Assembly: GCA_026418275.1 (NCBI GenBank)
Contig: JAOABQ010000087.1
Location: 1 to 64,000 of the forward strand
Direction: 5' to 3'
DNA: 64,000 nucleotides
DNA from: Clostridia bacterium
GTDB lineage: Bacteria > Bacillota > Clostridia > Acetivibrionales > DSM-2933
A program made the position numbers and the translations under genes. Shown here piece by piece: positions 10,123 through 20,092 of the stretch. Within the stretch, counting starts at the first letter, position 1, and the number at the start of each line of letters is the position of its first letter. The notes beneath the pieces are model-generated. The model was not told the origin of the DNA. It saw only the letters and a program-made list of their open reading frames with translations, and made no database searches.

Positions 10123-11412
10123 ATGGGCAGTATGTTTGAAACATTGAGGAATGCCTTAAAAATTCGTGATCTGCGAAAAAAAGTATTATTTACCATTGCA
10201 ATGTTACTTGTGTTTAGGATCGGTTCACACATCCCTGTTCCAGGGATGGATCCTACGGCAATTGAAAATATGTTTAAGCAAGGAGCACTCTTCGGATTTC
10301 TTGATATTGTTTCCGGAGGTGCTTTCAAAGGATTAACTATTTTTGCAATGAGCATTACTCCCTATATTAATGCCTCGATTATTATGCAGTTATTGACAAT
10401 TGCGATACCGAGATTGGAACAGCTCTCAAAAGAGGGTGAAGAAGGAAGAAAGATTATCGGACAGTATATCAGATATGGAACTGTGGTGCTCGGTTTCATG
10501 CAAGCAGTTGGATACTATGTTGGACTTAAGGGTGCCGTGTTGGATAGAGGTGTATTATCGTTCTTTACAATCACATTAACCTTTACCGCAGGTACTGCGT
10601 TCCTGATGTGGCTTGGAGAACAGATTACCGAGTATGGTATTGGAAACGGAATATCCATCATTATTTTTGCGGGTATTGTTTCCAGAGCGCCATCAGGATT
10701 ACAAGCACTTCAAACAACCTATGTGAACGCAAGTTCAAAATACTCACCATTGATTGCAGTTCTTCAAATCGTATTGATTGTTGCCGTGTTTATAGCGATT
10801 GTTGCAGCAGTCGTGTGGGTATCGCAAGCTGAGCGGCGGATACCTGTCCAGTACGCGAAGAGAGTAGTCGGACGTAAAATGTATGGTGGTCAGAGTACAC
10901 ATATTCCAATCAAGGTAAACTTGGCTGGGGTTATTCCGATCATCTTTGCTATGTCTATTATGATGTTCCCGTCTACCGTAGTGGGGATTTTCGCCGGAAA
11001 CTCTTCAGGAGCGATTGCTACTTTCTTTAAAAACTGGCCGCAGCATATCAGTTATTCAATTGTAAATGCATTACTGGTTATGTTCTTTACATTTTTCTAT
11101 ACAGTCATTGTGTTTAACCCGATTGAGGTTGCAAATACAATGAAAAAGAATGGTGGTTTTATACCAGGGATCAGACCTGGTAAGCCGACTTCCGATTATA
11201 TTGCTAAAGTACTCAACAGGATTACATGGTTTGGTGCGTTGTTCTTGGCTTTAGTTACAATACTGCCAAGCTTGCTCCAGTACTTTACAAATATGCAGAA
11301 TGTATGGTTTGGAGGTACTGCAGTGCTAATTCTTGTTGGTGTTGCTATGGATACAGTAAAACAAATCGAATCCCAGATGTTAATGAGACACTATAAAGGT
11401 TTCTTGGAGTAA
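10123..11412 (+). CDS. secY: Preprotein translocase subunit SecY
   Basis: SecY (429 aa) is the channel of the Sec translocon in the cytoplasmic membrane. Ten hydrophobic segments can be read along the protein, and motifs such as FRIGSHIPVPGMD, GEQITEYGIGNGISIIIFAGI and RIPVQYAKR are family hallmarks. ATG 10123 has AGGTGGT five bases away; ATG 10132 is an alternative three codons in. SecE and SecG are elsewhere. Its place after rplO is standard. Confidence 0.98.
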   Translation: MGSMFETLRNALKIRDLRKKVLFTIAMLLVFRIGSHIPVPGMDPTAIENMFKQGALFGFLDIVSGGAFKGLTIFAMSITPYINASIIMQLLTIAIPRLEQLSKEGEEGRKIIGQYIRYGTVVLGFMQAVGYYVGLKGAVLDRGVLSFFTITLTFTAGTAFLMWLGEQITEYGIGNGISIIIFAGIVSRAPSGLQALQTTYVNASSKYSPLIAVLQIVLIVAVFIAIVAAVVWVSQAERRIPVQYAKRVVGRKMYGGQSTHIPIKVNLAGVIPIIFAMSIMMFPSTVVGIFAGNSSGAIATFFKNWPQHISYSIVNALLVMFFTFFYTVIVFNPIEVANTMKKNGGFIPGIRPGKPTSDYIAKVLNRITWFGALFLALVTILPSLLQYFTNMQNVWFGGTAVLILVGVAMDTVKQIESQMLMRHYKGFLE

Positions 11413-11441
11413 AACATCAATCGCAAGATGGAGAGGGTTAT

Positions 11442-12089
11442 ATGAGATTAGTATTACTTGGGGCACCAGGTGCCGGAAAAGGAACACAGGCTACTGTTAT
11501 ATCTGAAAAGTTTAAAATTCCGCACATATCCACTGGAGATATCTTTAGAAGTAATATTAAGAACGGAACAGAGCTGGGCAAAAAAGCAAAGGAGTACATT
11601 GACGAAGGACTTTTGGTTCCTGACGAACTTACCATAGATATTGTAAAAGACCGGTTAAAGCAGGATGACTGTAAAAACGGTTTTATTCTGGATGGCTTTC
11701 CTAGAACCATTCCACAAGCTGAGTACCTTGATAAAGCATTGGATAGTATGGAAGTCAATCTGGATTGCGCACTCAATATTTATGTTAGTGATGAAGAAAT
11801 CATAAAGAGAATGTCAGGTAGAAGACTTTGCTCCGGTTGTGGAAAGGGCTATCATACCATCTACATCCCTACAAGGGTGAGTGGAATCTGTGATAGCTGT
11901 GGAGCAGCCGTTATACAAAGGGAAGACGATAAGGAAGAAACTGTGCTGAGCAGGCTTAAAACTTATCATGAACAGACTGAACCTCTGATTGATTATTATG
12001 AAAGAAAAGGAAAACTAGTGACTGTTGAGGGCAAAAAAAATGTTGAAGATACAAAAAAAGCAGTTTTGGAAGCTTTAGGTGCAAAATAA
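11442..12089 (+). CDS. adk: Adenylate kinase, zinc-lid form
   Basis: Adenylate kinase (215 aa) converts ATP + AMP to 2 ADP. The P-loop GAPGAGKGTQ is at residues 7-16 and the LDGFPRT motif near residue 84. The LID domain has CSGC and CDSC pairs (about residues 130-153) for structural zinc, common in Gram-positives. It lies 29 bases after secY and abuts map. Confidence 0.98.
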   Translation: MRLVLLGAPGAGKGTQATVISEKFKIPHISTGDIFRSNIKNGTELGKKAKEYIDEGLLVPDELTIDIVKDRLKQDDCKNGFILDGFPRTIPQAEYLDKALDSMEVNLDCALNIYVSDEEIIKRMSGRRLCSGCGKGYHTIYIPTRVSGICDSCGAAVIQREDDKEETVLSRLKTYHEQTEPLIDYYERKGKLVTVEGKKNVEDTKKAVLEALGAK

Positions 12090-12857
12090 ATGTATTATAA
12101 GTCAAAATCAGAAATAGAATTAATGAAGAAGTCCGGAGAGATCCTCGCTCTTGCCCTCGAAAAAGTAAGTGAGAATGTGAAACCAGGGGTTACTACACTG
12201 GAACTGGACAGAATCGTTGAAGAATTTATTCGATCCAAAGGTGCTATTCCTTCGTTTAAAGGTTACAAAGCTCCGTACCCCGGAGTTCAGGATTTTCCGG
12301 CAAGTATCTGTGCTTCTGTGAATGATGAAGTGGTGCATGGAATTCCGGGTTTAAGAACGCTAAAAGATGGCGATATTATAAGTATTGATATCGGTGTTTA
12401 TCTCAATAGCTTTCATGCAGATGCAGCCCGGACCCTTCCTGTAGGGAAAATATCGGAGGAAGTAGAGCGGTTGATCCGTGTTACGAGAGAAAGCTTTTAT
12501 GAGGGAATTAAGTTTGCTGTAACGGGTTACAGAATAAACGATATTTCCTCAGCAATTCAAAATCATGTAGAAAAAAACGGCTATGCTGTTGTAAGGGAAT
12601 TTGTAGGCCACGGTATTGGAAAAGAAATGCACGAAGAACCTCAAATCCCTAACTACAATTCAAGAATTAAGGGAAAAAGGCTTGAACCCGGTATGACGCT
12701 TGCAATAGAGCCGATGGTTAATGAAGGAACATATAAAGTGAAAATACTTGATAACAAGTGGACTGTTGTAACTGCTGACGGTAAATTATCGGCACATTAT
12801 GAGAATACCATTGCAATCACAGAAAATGAGCCAATGATTTTAACAAAGCTAGACTAA
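12090..12857 (+). CDS. map: Type I methionine aminopeptidase
   Basis: This metalloenzyme (255 aa) removes N-terminal methionine from new proteins. Metal ligands sit in ISIDIGVYLNSFHADAART (two Asp), FVGHGIGKEMHEEP (His) and the two glutamates in AIEPMVNEG and AHYENTIAI. The ATG follows the adk stop directly, so translation is likely coupled. Confidence 0.97.
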   Translation: MYYKSKSEIELMKKSGEILALALEKVSENVKPGVTTLELDRIVEEFIRSKGAIPSFKGYKAPYPGVQDFPASICASVNDEVVHGIPGLRTLKDGDIISIDIGVYLNSFHADAARTLPVGKISEEVERLIRVTRESFYEGIKFAVTGYRINDISSAIQNHVEKNGYAVVREFVGHGIGKEMHEEPQIPNYNSRIKGKRLEPGMTLAIEPMVNEGTYKVKILDNKWTVVTADGKLSAHYENTIAITENEPMILTKLD

Positions 12858-12882
12858 AGTGCAGTTATCAGAGGTGAATTCT

Positions 12883-13164
12883 TTGGACATAAAATTAGGT
12901 CAGGTTGTGCGTTCTAAGGCAGGAAGAGACTCTGGTAAAATATTTATAATATTGGAAGTTGTAGATGAATCATACGTTCATATATCGGACGGAGACCTTA
13001 GAAGAATTGAGAAACCTAAAAAAAAGAAAATAAAGCATTTGGAGTTTACGAATGAAATTATCGAATCTCTAAATGAAAAACTTGAAAAGAAACAAAAGAT
13101 AATAAATTCAGAAATTAGAAAAGCCCTAAAAGTGATTGAAAATGCTTTTAAGGACATAAATTAG
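12883..13164 (+). CDS. KOW-domain RNA-binding protein (L14e/L6e/L27e-like)
   Basis: A ~93-aa protein begins [19 protein letters not shown], a KOW-type motif seen in RNA- and ribosome-binding proteins, and ends in a lysine-rich helical tail (about residues 50-93). Such a gene is commonly found between map and infA in Clostridia. I chose TTG 12883, six bases after AGAGGTG; GTG 12859 would add eight residues but has no ribosome site. Its precise role is not known to me. Confidence 0.8.
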   Translation: MDIKLGQVVRSKAGRDSGKIFIILEVVDESYVHISDGDLRRIEKPKKKKIKHLEFTNEIIESLNEKLEKKQKIINSEIRKALKVIENAFKDIN

Positions 13165-13199
13165 ATAATTACAAGAGTTGTATAAGGAGGTTTTGGATT

Positions 13200-13418
13200 T
13201 TGTCTAAGGATGATGTAATTGAAGTTGAAGGCACCGTAGTTGAGGCACTGCCGAATGCAATGTTTCAGGTAGAACTTGATAATGGACATAAGGTACTAGC
13301 ACATATATCAGGAAAATTGAGGATGAATTTCATACGGATTTTACCAGGAGACAAGGTTACAATTGAGCTTTCTCCATATGATTTGACTCGTGGTAGAATT
13401 ACATGGAGAGCGAAGTAG
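13200..13418 (+). CDS. infA: Translation initiation factor IF-1
   Basis: IF-1 (72 aa) is an OB-fold protein that occupies the A site during initiation. It starts [20 protein letters not shown] and carries [22 protein letters not shown] start at 13200 behind AAGGAGG (13184-13190). Usual place before rpmJ. Confidence 0.97.
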   Translation: MSKDDVIEVEGTVVEALPNAMFQVELDNGHKVLAHISGKLRMNFIRILPGDKVTIELSPYDLTRGRITWRAK

Positions 13419-13435
13419 TCGAAGGAGGGTTAGAG

Positions 13436-13549
13436 ATGAAGGTTAAACCATCTGTCAAAACGATATGTGAAAAATGCAAGATCATCAGAAGAAAAGGCAG
13501 AGTTATGGTGATCTGCGAAAATCCTAAGCATAAACAAAAGCAAGGTTAG
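13436..13549 (+). CDS. rpmJ: 50S ribosomal protein L36, zinc form
   Basis: A 37-aa ORF reads [20 protein letters not shown] and ends NPKHKQKQG. Three cysteines and one histidine (CxxC, C and H) make the zinc ribbon typical of L36. AAGGAGGG precedes the ATG at 13436. Confidence 0.96.
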   Translation: MKVKPSVKTICEKCKIIRRKGRVMVICENPKHKQKQG

Positions 13550-13599
13550 TGAGAGTAGATTTAGATAAGCTTGAAGTTATTCCATTTACGTGAAGTACT

Positions 13600-13640
13600 A
13601 TCAAAGTGCGGCTGCATGACAAGTTGTCATGATCTTTGAT
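13600..13640 (+). promoter_or_regulatory. Hairpin in the rpmJ-rpsM gap
   Basis: Nested stems lie 60 bases before rpsM: outer ATCAAAG/CTTTGAT (13600-13606 with 13634-13640) and inner ATGACA/TGTCAT (13616-13621 with 13625-13630). There is no U-tract. It could be an mRNA-level control site for the alpha part of the block, as S4 acts in other bacteria, but this is inference. Confidence 0.4.
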
Positions 13641-13701
13641 GCTTTATTTAATAAATTAATGGTGCTGTTGAAAAGGAATTCATATGGAGGTGTAAAAAAA
13701 A

Positions 13702-14073
13702 ATGGCGCGTATTGCCGGAGTTGACTTACCAAGAGAGAAAAGAGTAGAAGTTGGACTTACTTATATCTTTGGTATAGGAAGAGCAGTGTCCAACGAAATC
13801 TTATCTAAAACCGGTATCAATCCTGATACAAGAGTCAGAGACCTGACGGATGATGAGATTAGCAAACTTAGAGAATTAATAGATAAGGACTTTAAAGTAG
13901 AGGGTGATCTCAGAAGAGAAATCGCTCTTAACATCAAGAGACTTATTGAAATTGGTTGTTACAGAGGTAGAAGACATAGAATGGGTCTTCCTGTTAGAGG
14001 ACAGAAAACCAAAACAAATGCGAGAACAAGAAAAGGTCCGAAAAAGACTGTTGGTGTTCAAAGAAAGAAATAG
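13702..14073 (+). CDS. rpsM: 30S ribosomal protein S13
   Basis: S13 (123 aa) contacts P-site tRNA and forms subunit bridges. It starts [20 protein letters not shown], and the C-terminal [18 protein letters not shown] tail is typical. Preceded by GGAGG and a 152-base gap with a hairpin. It opens the alpha-operon part. Confidence 0.98.
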   Translation: MARIAGVDLPREKRVEVGLTYIFGIGRAVSNEILSKTGINPDTRVRDLTDDEISKLRELIDKDFKVEGDLRREIALNIKRLIEIGCYRGRRHRMGLPVRGQKTKTNARTRKGPKKTVGVQRKK

Positions 14074-14095
14074 TAAAAGGAGGTTGGAGATTTAG

Positions 14096-14500
14096 ATGGC
14101 AACGAAAGCTGCTGGAGCAAAAAGAGCTACCAGAAAAAGAAGAGAACGTAAAAATATTGAGCGTGGAGCTGCTCATATCCGCTCAACGTTTAATAATACA
14201 ATTGTGACCATTACAGATACAGCTGGAAACGCTTTATCCTGGGCTAGCGCCGGTGGATTGGGCTTTAGAGGGTCAAGGAAAAGCACACCCTTTGCTGCTC
14301 AGTCGGCTGCAGAAACAGCTGCAAAATCAGCAATGGAACACGGCTTAAAAAGTGTTGAGGTTTACGTTAAAGGACCAGGCGCAGGTAGAGAAGCAGCAAT
14401 AAGGGCGCTGCAGGCTGCAGGCTTGGAAGTTAGCCTCATTAAGGATGTAACTCCAATACCGCACAACGGTTGTAGACCACCGAAGAGAAGAAGAGTATAA
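14096..14500 (+). CDS. rpsK: 30S ribosomal protein S11
   Basis: S11 (134 aa) lies on the platform close to the Shine-Dalgarno helix. Segments [15 protein letters not shown] and the C-terminal [18 protein letters not shown] are family hallmarks. AAAGGAGG precedes the ATG. Confidence 0.98.
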   Translation: MATKAAGAKRATRKRRERKNIERGAAHIRSTFNNTIVTITDTAGNALSWASAGGLGFRGSRKSTPFAAQSAAETAAKSAMEHGLKSVEVYVKGPGAGREAAIRALQAAGLEVSLIKDVTPIPHNGCRPPKRRRV

Positions 14501-14584
14501 AAGAGGAATATTTTAATTCAATTTGGGAAATACAAGAGAAGTATAGTGAATATAAGTAAAATTACTCGATAAATCGTCGGAATC

Positions 14585-14620
14585 CTGTCAATACTTTATT
14601 AAGAACGATACTATTGACAG
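14585..14620 (+). promoter_or_regulatory. Stem-loop before rpsD
   Basis: A perfect 9-bp stem (CTGTCAATA at 14585-14593 with TATTGACAG at 14612-14620) encloses an 18-base loop and ends 12 bases before the GGAGG site of rpsD. S4 autoregulates through leader structures in other Firmicutes; here the role is unproven. Confidence 0.4.
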
Positions 14621-14647
14621 CAGTAAAAAGTGGAGGTGTTAAATTAG

Positions 14648-15271
14648 ATGGCAAGATATACGGGCGCATCTTGTAGATTATGCCGTAGAGAAGGTGAAAA
14701 ACTCTATCTCAAAGGCGAAAGATGCTATACAGATAAATGTTCGGTTGCTAAAAGAGTATACGCTCCCGGGCAGCACGGCCAGCAAAAAAAGAAATTATCG
14801 GAATATGGAATACAGCTTCGTGAAAAACAAAAGGCAAGAAGATTTTATGGTATCCTTGAAAGCCAATTCAGAAAATACTTTGATATGGCTGCTAAGAAAA
14901 AAGGTATCACTGGTGAAAACTTGCTGAAGATTTTAGAAAGCAGATTGGACAATATTGTATTTAGATTGGGTCTTGCTACTTCCAGACCAGAAGCTAGGCA
15001 GTTGGTAAGACACGGACATTTTACCGTAAATGGTAATAAGGTTAATATTCCTTCCTATTTGCTCAAAGCAGGTGATGTTATCTCGGTACGTGAAAAGAGC
15101 AGAACTTCCCCCAAAATTAAAGCTTTGGCGGATAATGCAGGAACCAAAAAGCCTGCATGGCTTGAATACAATGCAGATAATATGACAGGAAAGCTTGTTT
15201 CATTACCTGCAAGAGAAGATATTGACGTAAATATCAAAGAACACCTTATCGTTGAGTTATATTCTAAGTAA
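14648..15271 (+). CDS. rpsD: 30S ribosomal protein S4, zinc form
   Basis: S4 (207 aa) nucleates 30S assembly. Cysteines near the N-terminus (CRLC, then CYTDKC) make a zinc site, the C+ form. The S4 RNA-binding domain ([20 protein letters not shown], residues ~98-117) is intact. It sits inside the alpha block between rpsK and rpoA, as in Clostridia, rather than alone as in Bacillus. Confidence 0.98.
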   Translation: MARYTGASCRLCRREGEKLYLKGERCYTDKCSVAKRVYAPGQHGQQKKKLSEYGIQLREKQKARRFYGILESQFRKYFDMAAKKKGITGENLLKILESRLDNIVFRLGLATSRPEARQLVRHGHFTVNGNKVNIPSYLLKAGDVISVREKSRTSPKIKALADNAGTKKPAWLEYNADNMTGKLVSLPAREDIDVNIKEHLIVELYSK

Positions 15272-15408
15272 TCCGTTCTTTTGTTAAAGTACAATAAAAG
15301 AATTGTTTGAGGACTAGAGATGAGTCATTTAAGAAATTTGACCAAAAGGAAGCAAATTGAATCAGTTGCCCTCAAGAATGAAAAAAACTTTAAAAAGGAG
15401 GGTTTTTA

Positions 15409-16356
15409 GTGATCGAAATAGAGAAGCCAAAAATTGAATGTGTTGCGATGAGCGAAGATAATACCTATGGAAAGTTTGTTGTAGAGCCTCTAGAGAGGGG
15501 ATACGGTACAACACTTGGGAACTCTTTGAGAAGGATTCTTCTTTCCTCGCTGCCAGGCGTAGCAGTAACCTCAATTAAAGTAGATGGCGTACTTCACGAG
15601 TTTTCCACTATTCCTGGAGTTGTTGAGGATGTTACCGAAATAATCCTCAATATAAAGGGATTATCCCTGAAACTCCATGGGGAAGGCCAAAAAGTAGTAT
15701 ACATTGATGCGGATGGAGAAGGGCCTGTAACTGCTGGAAACATTAAAGCGGATGCAGATGTTGAAATCCTGAATCCGGACTTGCATATTGCTACCTTAAA
15801 CGGTGATCACAGGTTATATATGGAGATGACCCTGAATAAGGGAAGAGGTTATATACCTGCTGAGAAAAACAAGCAAAGTGGCCAGCCTATCGGTGTTATA
15901 CCGGTTGACTCTATATACACTCCTGTAAGGAAAGTGAATTATACAGTCGAAAATACCCGTGTTGGACAGGTTACTGACTATGACAAACTAACCATCGAAG
16001 TATGGACGAATGGAAGCATTAAGCCGGATGAAGCGATCAGTTTGGGAGCAAAAATTCTAAATGAACATCTTAATCTCTTCATAGATCTGTCAGACAATGC
16101 AAAGCATACAGAAATCATGGTAGAAAAGGAAGAGACTAAGAAGGAAAAAGTTCTTGAAATGACCATTGAAGAACTTGACTTATCTGTAAGGTCCTATAAC
16201 TGCTTAAAACGTGCAGGCATCAATACGGTTGAAGATTTGACCAATAGGACTGAAGAAGATATGATGAAAGTTAGAAATCTAGGAAGAAAATCTTTAGAAG
16301 AGGTTTTACAAAAGCTTCAAGCCCTTGGCTTAAGCTTGGCACCAAGTGAAGATTAA
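15409..16356 (+). CDS. rpoA: RNA polymerase alpha subunit
   Basis: Alpha (315 aa) dimerises to assemble RNA polymerase. The N-terminal domain carries [20 protein letters not shown] (residues ~29-48), and the C-terminal domain has the helix-hairpin-helix segment [14 protein letters not shown] and [10 protein letters not shown] that binds UP elements and activators. GTG start with AAGGAGG upstream. It is preceded by a 137-base gap without clear features. Confidence 0.98.
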   Translation: MIEIEKPKIECVAMSEDNTYGKFVVEPLERGYGTTLGNSLRRILLSSLPGVAVTSIKVDGVLHEFSTIPGVVEDVTEIILNIKGLSLKLHGEGQKVVYIDADGEGPVTAGNIKADADVEILNPDLHIATLNGDHRLYMEMTLNKGRGYIPAEKNKQSGQPIGVIPVDSIYTPVRKVNYTVENTRVGQVTDYDKLTIEVWTNGSIKPDEAISLGAKILNEHLNLFIDLSDNAKHTEIMVEKEETKKEKVLEMTIEELDLSVRSYNCLKRAGINTVEDLTNRTEEDMMKVRNLGRKSLEEVLQKLQALGLSLAPSED

Positions 16357-16488
16357 GCTCCGGAGAAGCCAACCGTGCCAAATGTTGAGACGAAGAAACG
16401 CACATAAAAATTACTAACTCGATAGACATAATGGTTAGAAGTTTAATCCAAATGGTTTGAATAGATAGGTAAAGGAGGTATAAAAAAC

Positions 16489-17022
16489 ATGGCGCTGCAG
16501 AGAAAGCTTGGACGCGCTACCGATCAGAGAAAGGCTGTGTTGAAGAGTCTTGTAACTGCCTTAATCAATAACGGTAAAATTGAAACTACCGAAGCAAGAG
16601 CGAAGGAAGTTAAAAATATTGCTGAAAAATTAATAACCCTTGCTGTTAGAGAAGCGGATAATTTTACTTCAAAAGAAGTTACTGTTTCTAGTGCAAAGCT
16701 GGACAGCAAAGGAAATAAAATAACAGTTGCAAAGACATCAAAAAGTGGTAATTCTTACTCGGTGGTAGAAAGAGAAACAAAAAAGGTTATGAAGCGTGTG
16801 GATAATCCATCAAAGCTTCATGCAAGAAGGCAAATCATGAATTGGTTATACAAAGCAAAGGATGAGAATGGAAAAAATTCCAACCTTGCTGAAAAACTAT
16901 TTACAGATATTGCTGATAAATATAAAGATAAAAGAAACGGCGGCTATACCAGGATGTATAAATTAGGCCCTAGAAGAGGCGATGCTGCTGAAATGGTTAT
17001 ATTGGAATTGATCAACGAATAA
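16489..17022 (+). CDS. rplQ: 50S ribosomal protein L17, long form
   Basis: L17 lies near the tunnel exit. The N-terminus ([20 protein letters not shown]) and the C-terminal [22 protein letters not shown] are typical. The protein is 177 aa against the usual ~115-125, because of an insertion around residues 62-100 rich in Lys and Ser/Thr. AAAGGAGG precedes the ATG. It is the last gene of the ribosomal block. Confidence 0.96.
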   Translation: MALQRKLGRATDQRKAVLKSLVTALINNGKIETTEARAKEVKNIAEKLITLAVREADNFTSKEVTVSSAKLDSKGNKITVAKTSKSGNSYSVVERETKKVMKRVDNPSKLHARRQIMNWLYKAKDENGKNSNLAEKLFTDIADKYKDKRNGGYTRMYKLGPRRGDAAEMVILELINE

Positions 17023-17052
17023 ATCACGGTCATTTTAAATTAAATCTTGAAC

Positions 17053-17100
17053 AAAATTAAGGGATAAGTTAAAATTTTAGCTTGATCCCTAATTTTATAT
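17053..17100 (+). terminator. Terminator of the S10-spc-alpha block
   Basis: The arms 17053-17065 and 17085-17096 (AAAATTAAGGGAT with ATCCCTAATTTT, one bulge) form a hairpin after rplQ, with a short inner stem and a weakly T-rich tail. It ends the 17-kb block. Confidence 0.7.
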
Positions 17101-17220
17101 CTACGGATATTTTTTAGAGTAATCAAAAGAACCTACTAATGGATGTTCGTGAATTGTTGAACAAAGAGTATCAATAAAAAGAGCTGCCAACTTTTAAAAT
17201 AAGAATAGGAAGTAAGCGGT

Positions 17221-18081
17221 ATGAGTGAATTACTTATCAATGTAGAGGATGTATCATTTAGTTATGGGGAGAATTTGAATGGTTCAGGGCATCATAAAGC
17301 GGTTAACAGCATCAACCTAAGCATTGAGAAAGGCGACTTTCTTGTAGTTCTTGGGAGAAACGGATCAGGGAAATCAACCCTGGCAAGGCTTATGAATACT
17401 TTGCTGCTGCCCACAGACGGTACGATTTTGATAAAAGGCATGAATACAAAGGATGGAAAGTATCTTTGGGAGATAAGAAGGACTTGCGGCATGGTATTTC
17501 AAAACCCGGATAATCAAATATTGGGGACCAGCGTTGAGGAAGATGTAGCTTTTGGTCCGGAAAACCTTGGAGTACCTCCTGATGAAATTAGAAAAAGAGT
17601 TGACGAATCTCTAAAAACTGTAGGTATTTTAGAATATGCCAAGGTTTCACCCGGGTATTTGTCAGGAGGGCAAAAACAGCGGGTCGCAATAGCGGGAATT
17701 CTTGCAATGAGACCGGAGTGTATCATATTAGATGAAGCAACGGCCATGCTTGATCCCATTGGAAGAAGAGATGTAATGAAAATTGTGAAACAGTTAAATC
17801 AAGAGGAAAAAATTACGGTTATTCACATAACCCACCATATGGATGAAGCAAGTAAGGGAGATAAAGTGATTGTAGTGGATAAGGGTGAGGTCGTTCTGCA
17901 GGGAACACCAAGAGAAGTATTTTCTGAGGTTGAAAGGATCAAGGAACTGGGGCTGGATACGCCACAGGTTACCGAATTATTCCATGAGCTTAAAAAAGAG
18001 GGTTTTGAGATGCCGGAGGATGTACTTACCCTGGATGAGGCGGAAAAGTTTTTATTAGAAATGCTAAAGAACCAAGTATAG
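17221..18081 (+). CDS. ecfA1: Energy-coupling factor transporter ATPase EcfA1
   Basis: EcfA1 (286 aa) is one of the two ATPases that power vitamin uptake by ECF transporters. It has Walker A GRNGSGKST (~residues 44-52), Q-loop FQNPDNQ, signature LSGGQKQRVAIAG, and Walker B IILDEATAMLDP with HITHHMDEA. A weak GGAAG site precedes the ATG. It lies beside ecfA2 and ecfT in the order usual downstream of rplQ. No substrate (S) component is in the window, so the module is probably shared by S components coded elsewhere. Confidence 0.95.
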   Translation: MSELLINVEDVSFSYGENLNGSGHHKAVNSINLSIEKGDFLVVLGRNGSGKSTLARLMNTLLLPTDGTILIKGMNTKDGKYLWEIRRTCGMVFQNPDNQILGTSVEEDVAFGPENLGVPPDEIRKRVDESLKTVGILEYAKVSPGYLSGGQKQRVAIAGILAMRPECIILDEATAMLDPIGRRDVMKIVKQLNQEEKITVIHITHHMDEASKGDKVIVVDKGEVVLQGTPREVFSEVERIKELGLDTPQVTELFHELKKEGFEMPEDVLTLDEAEKFLLEMLKNQV

Positions 18082-18150
18082 ACAAATAAGTATCAAATGA
18101 GTGATTGAAGTGGCTGCAAGTAAAACGCAGACTAATTGTGTTGAAAAGAA

Positions 18151-18181
18151 GCAATACAAAAAGCAATACAAAAAGCAATAC
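18151..18181 (+). repeat. 12-bp tandem repeat between ecfA1 and ecfA2
   Basis: The unit GCAATACAAAAA is repeated 2.6 times (18151, 18163, 18175). It lies in the 142-base gap and has no evident function. Confidence 0.8.
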
Positions 18182-18223
18182 TATAGACACTGATTATCAA
18201 AGAAAAAGGGTTTTGGAGGAACA

Positions 18224-19078
18224 ATGTCAATTGAAATCATGGATCTTTCATATGTTTATATGAAAGGGACACCCTATGAAAAACATGCTTTAAAAGAGAT
18301 TAATATAAAGATTGAAAAGGGAGAATTTGTTGGAATTATCGGGCACACAGGGTCGGGAAAGTCTACTCTGATCCAGCACTTAAACGGAATCTTAAAGCCA
18401 GCCGCCGGAAACGTTACGGTCAATGGCATCAGTGTAGGTCAGTCAAACTTAAAAACCTTAAGGCAGCAAGTAGGTATTGTATTTCAATACCCGGAGCATC
18501 AGTTATTTGAAGAGACAGTCTATAAGGACATTGGATTTGCACTGGTAAAACAGGGAATGGACAGCGAAAAGGCAGATAAAAAAATTAAAGAGGCCATAAA
18601 GGCAGTGGGCCTTGATGAAGAAGTGTTAAGTAAATCTCCTTATGCGTTGTCAGGTGGACAAAAGAGGAGAGCTGCCATTGCAGGAGTTTTGGTGATGGAT
18701 CCTCAGGTTTTAGTGTTGGATGAGCCTGCCGCGGGGTTGGACCCTAAAGGAAGGGATGAAATATACTCTTTTATTAAAGAGCTGCATAAGAAAACAGGGG
18801 CAACCGTTATTTTGGTGTCCCACAGTATGGAGGATATAGCAAAGCTTGTGGAGCGGGTTATTGTTATGAACGAGGGGGCCATTTACATGGACGGAACTCC
18901 CAAGGATATATTCAGATTCCCTGAAAAGCTGGAGGAAATAGGACTATCTGCACCACAAATAACTTACCTGATGAAAAGGATGAAAAATTTTATACCCGGT
19001 ATAGACGAAACCATTATTACCGTAGCCCAGGCAAAGGAAAATATAAAGAAAATTCTCGGAGGGAAAAAGGTTGATTAA
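18224..19078 (+). CDS. ecfA2: Energy-coupling factor transporter ATPase EcfA2
   Basis: EcfA2 (284 aa) is the second ATPase of the ECF module. Walker A GHTGSGKST, Q-loop FQYPEHQLFEETV, signature LSGGQKRRAAIAG and Walker B VLVLDEPAAGLDP are intact. TTGGAGG precedes the ATG. Its end overlaps the ecfT start by eight bases, implying coupled translation of ATPase and transmembrane partner. Confidence 0.95.
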   Translation: MSIEIMDLSYVYMKGTPYEKHALKEINIKIEKGEFVGIIGHTGSGKSTLIQHLNGILKPAAGNVTVNGISVGQSNLKTLRQQVGIVFQYPEHQLFEETVYKDIGFALVKQGMDSEKADKKIKEAIKAVGLDEEVLSKSPYALSGGQKRRAAIAGVLVMDPQVLVLDEPAAGLDPKGRDEIYSFIKELHKKTGATVILVSHSMEDIAKLVERVIVMNEGAIYMDGTPKDIFRFPEKLEEIGLSAPQITYLMKRMKNFIPGIDETIITVAQAKENIKKILGGKKVD

Positions 19079-19871
19079 GGATATTACCATAGGACAATAT
19101 TTCCAGGGGGATTCTTTATTACATAGATCGGATCCAAGGGTTAAAATTTTATTAACGCTTGTCTTTTTAATTGTTGCTTTTACTGTTAATACATACATTG
19201 CATTGGGGATATTATTAATATTTACCGGTGCAATTATAAAAGGGTCAAAGATTTCTATCCGGTATGCCCTAAAAGGTCTAAGACCTGTATTTTTTATTTT
19301 GGTGATTACTTCGCTTTTTAATATATTTACCGTAGAGGGCACGGTTATATGGAAATATGGGTATCTTAGAGTAACCATGGAGGGAATTGAAGCATCAATC
19401 AAACTAATTTTAAGAATCAGTATTATGATTACAGGATCGTCGCTGCTTACGTTTACAACAACCCCCATTGCACTGACTGACGGTATGGAGAAGCTTTTAA
19501 GCCCTCTAAAGCGTATCAGGCTTCCTGTACATGAAATTGCCATGATGATGACCATTGCGATTCGCTTTATTCCTACTTTACTTGAGGAAACGGAAAAAAT
19601 CATGAAAGCCCAAGCTTCCAGAGGAGCAGATTTTGAGTCTGGCAATATAGTAAAAAGAGCGAAAAGCTTTATCCCTGTTTTGATTCCGCTTTTTGTCAGT
19701 GCATTCAGAAGGGCGGATGATCTTGCTGTAGCAATGGAAGCCAGATGTTACAGGGGAGATATTGGAAGGACAAGAATGAAACAATTAAAGCTTGGCTGGC
19801 CGGATCTTATAAGTTCAGCCATCCTCATTGTTTTTGTCTTAGGCATAGCAGTACTAAACGCATTTTTATAA
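19071..19871 (+). CDS. ecfT: Energy-coupling factor transmembrane protein EcfT
   Basis: EcfT (266 aa) is the membrane scaffold between the ATPases and the S component. It shows several hydrophobic segments in residues ~25-145 and one at the C-terminus, plus the two Ala-Arg-Gly-type coupling motifs (ASRGADFESG near 184 and EARCYRG near 224). TTG start overlapping ecfA2. In many Firmicutes truA follows; here it does not. Confidence 0.94.
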   Translation: MIKDITIGQYFQGDSLLHRSDPRVKILLTLVFLIVAFTVNTYIALGILLIFTGAIIKGSKISIRYALKGLRPVFFILVITSLFNIFTVEGTVIWKYGYLRVTMEGIEASIKLILRISIMITGSSLLTFTTTPIALTDGMEKLLSPLKRIRLPVHEIAMMMTIAIRFIPTLLEETEKIMKAQASRGADFESGNIVKRAKSFIPVLIPLFVSAFRRADDLAVAMEARCYRGDIGRTRMKQLKLGWPDLISSAILIVFVLGIAVLNAFL

Positions 19872-20092
19872 ATTGCCATGACCATTTTATATGGAATCCC
19901 TCTTTACTCTGATAAATGAAAGGCAAATCGCAGTACAAAAAAATAAACAAATGTTAAGTAATTTTCGCTTTTCATATATATAAAAGTTAATAATTTGTTT
20001 ATAATTACTTTATACGAAATCAATAAGTATCATATAAAATTAAAATGAAGGAAGTGCTTCCTTATACACTTCAAAAAAAGGAGATGTGAAAA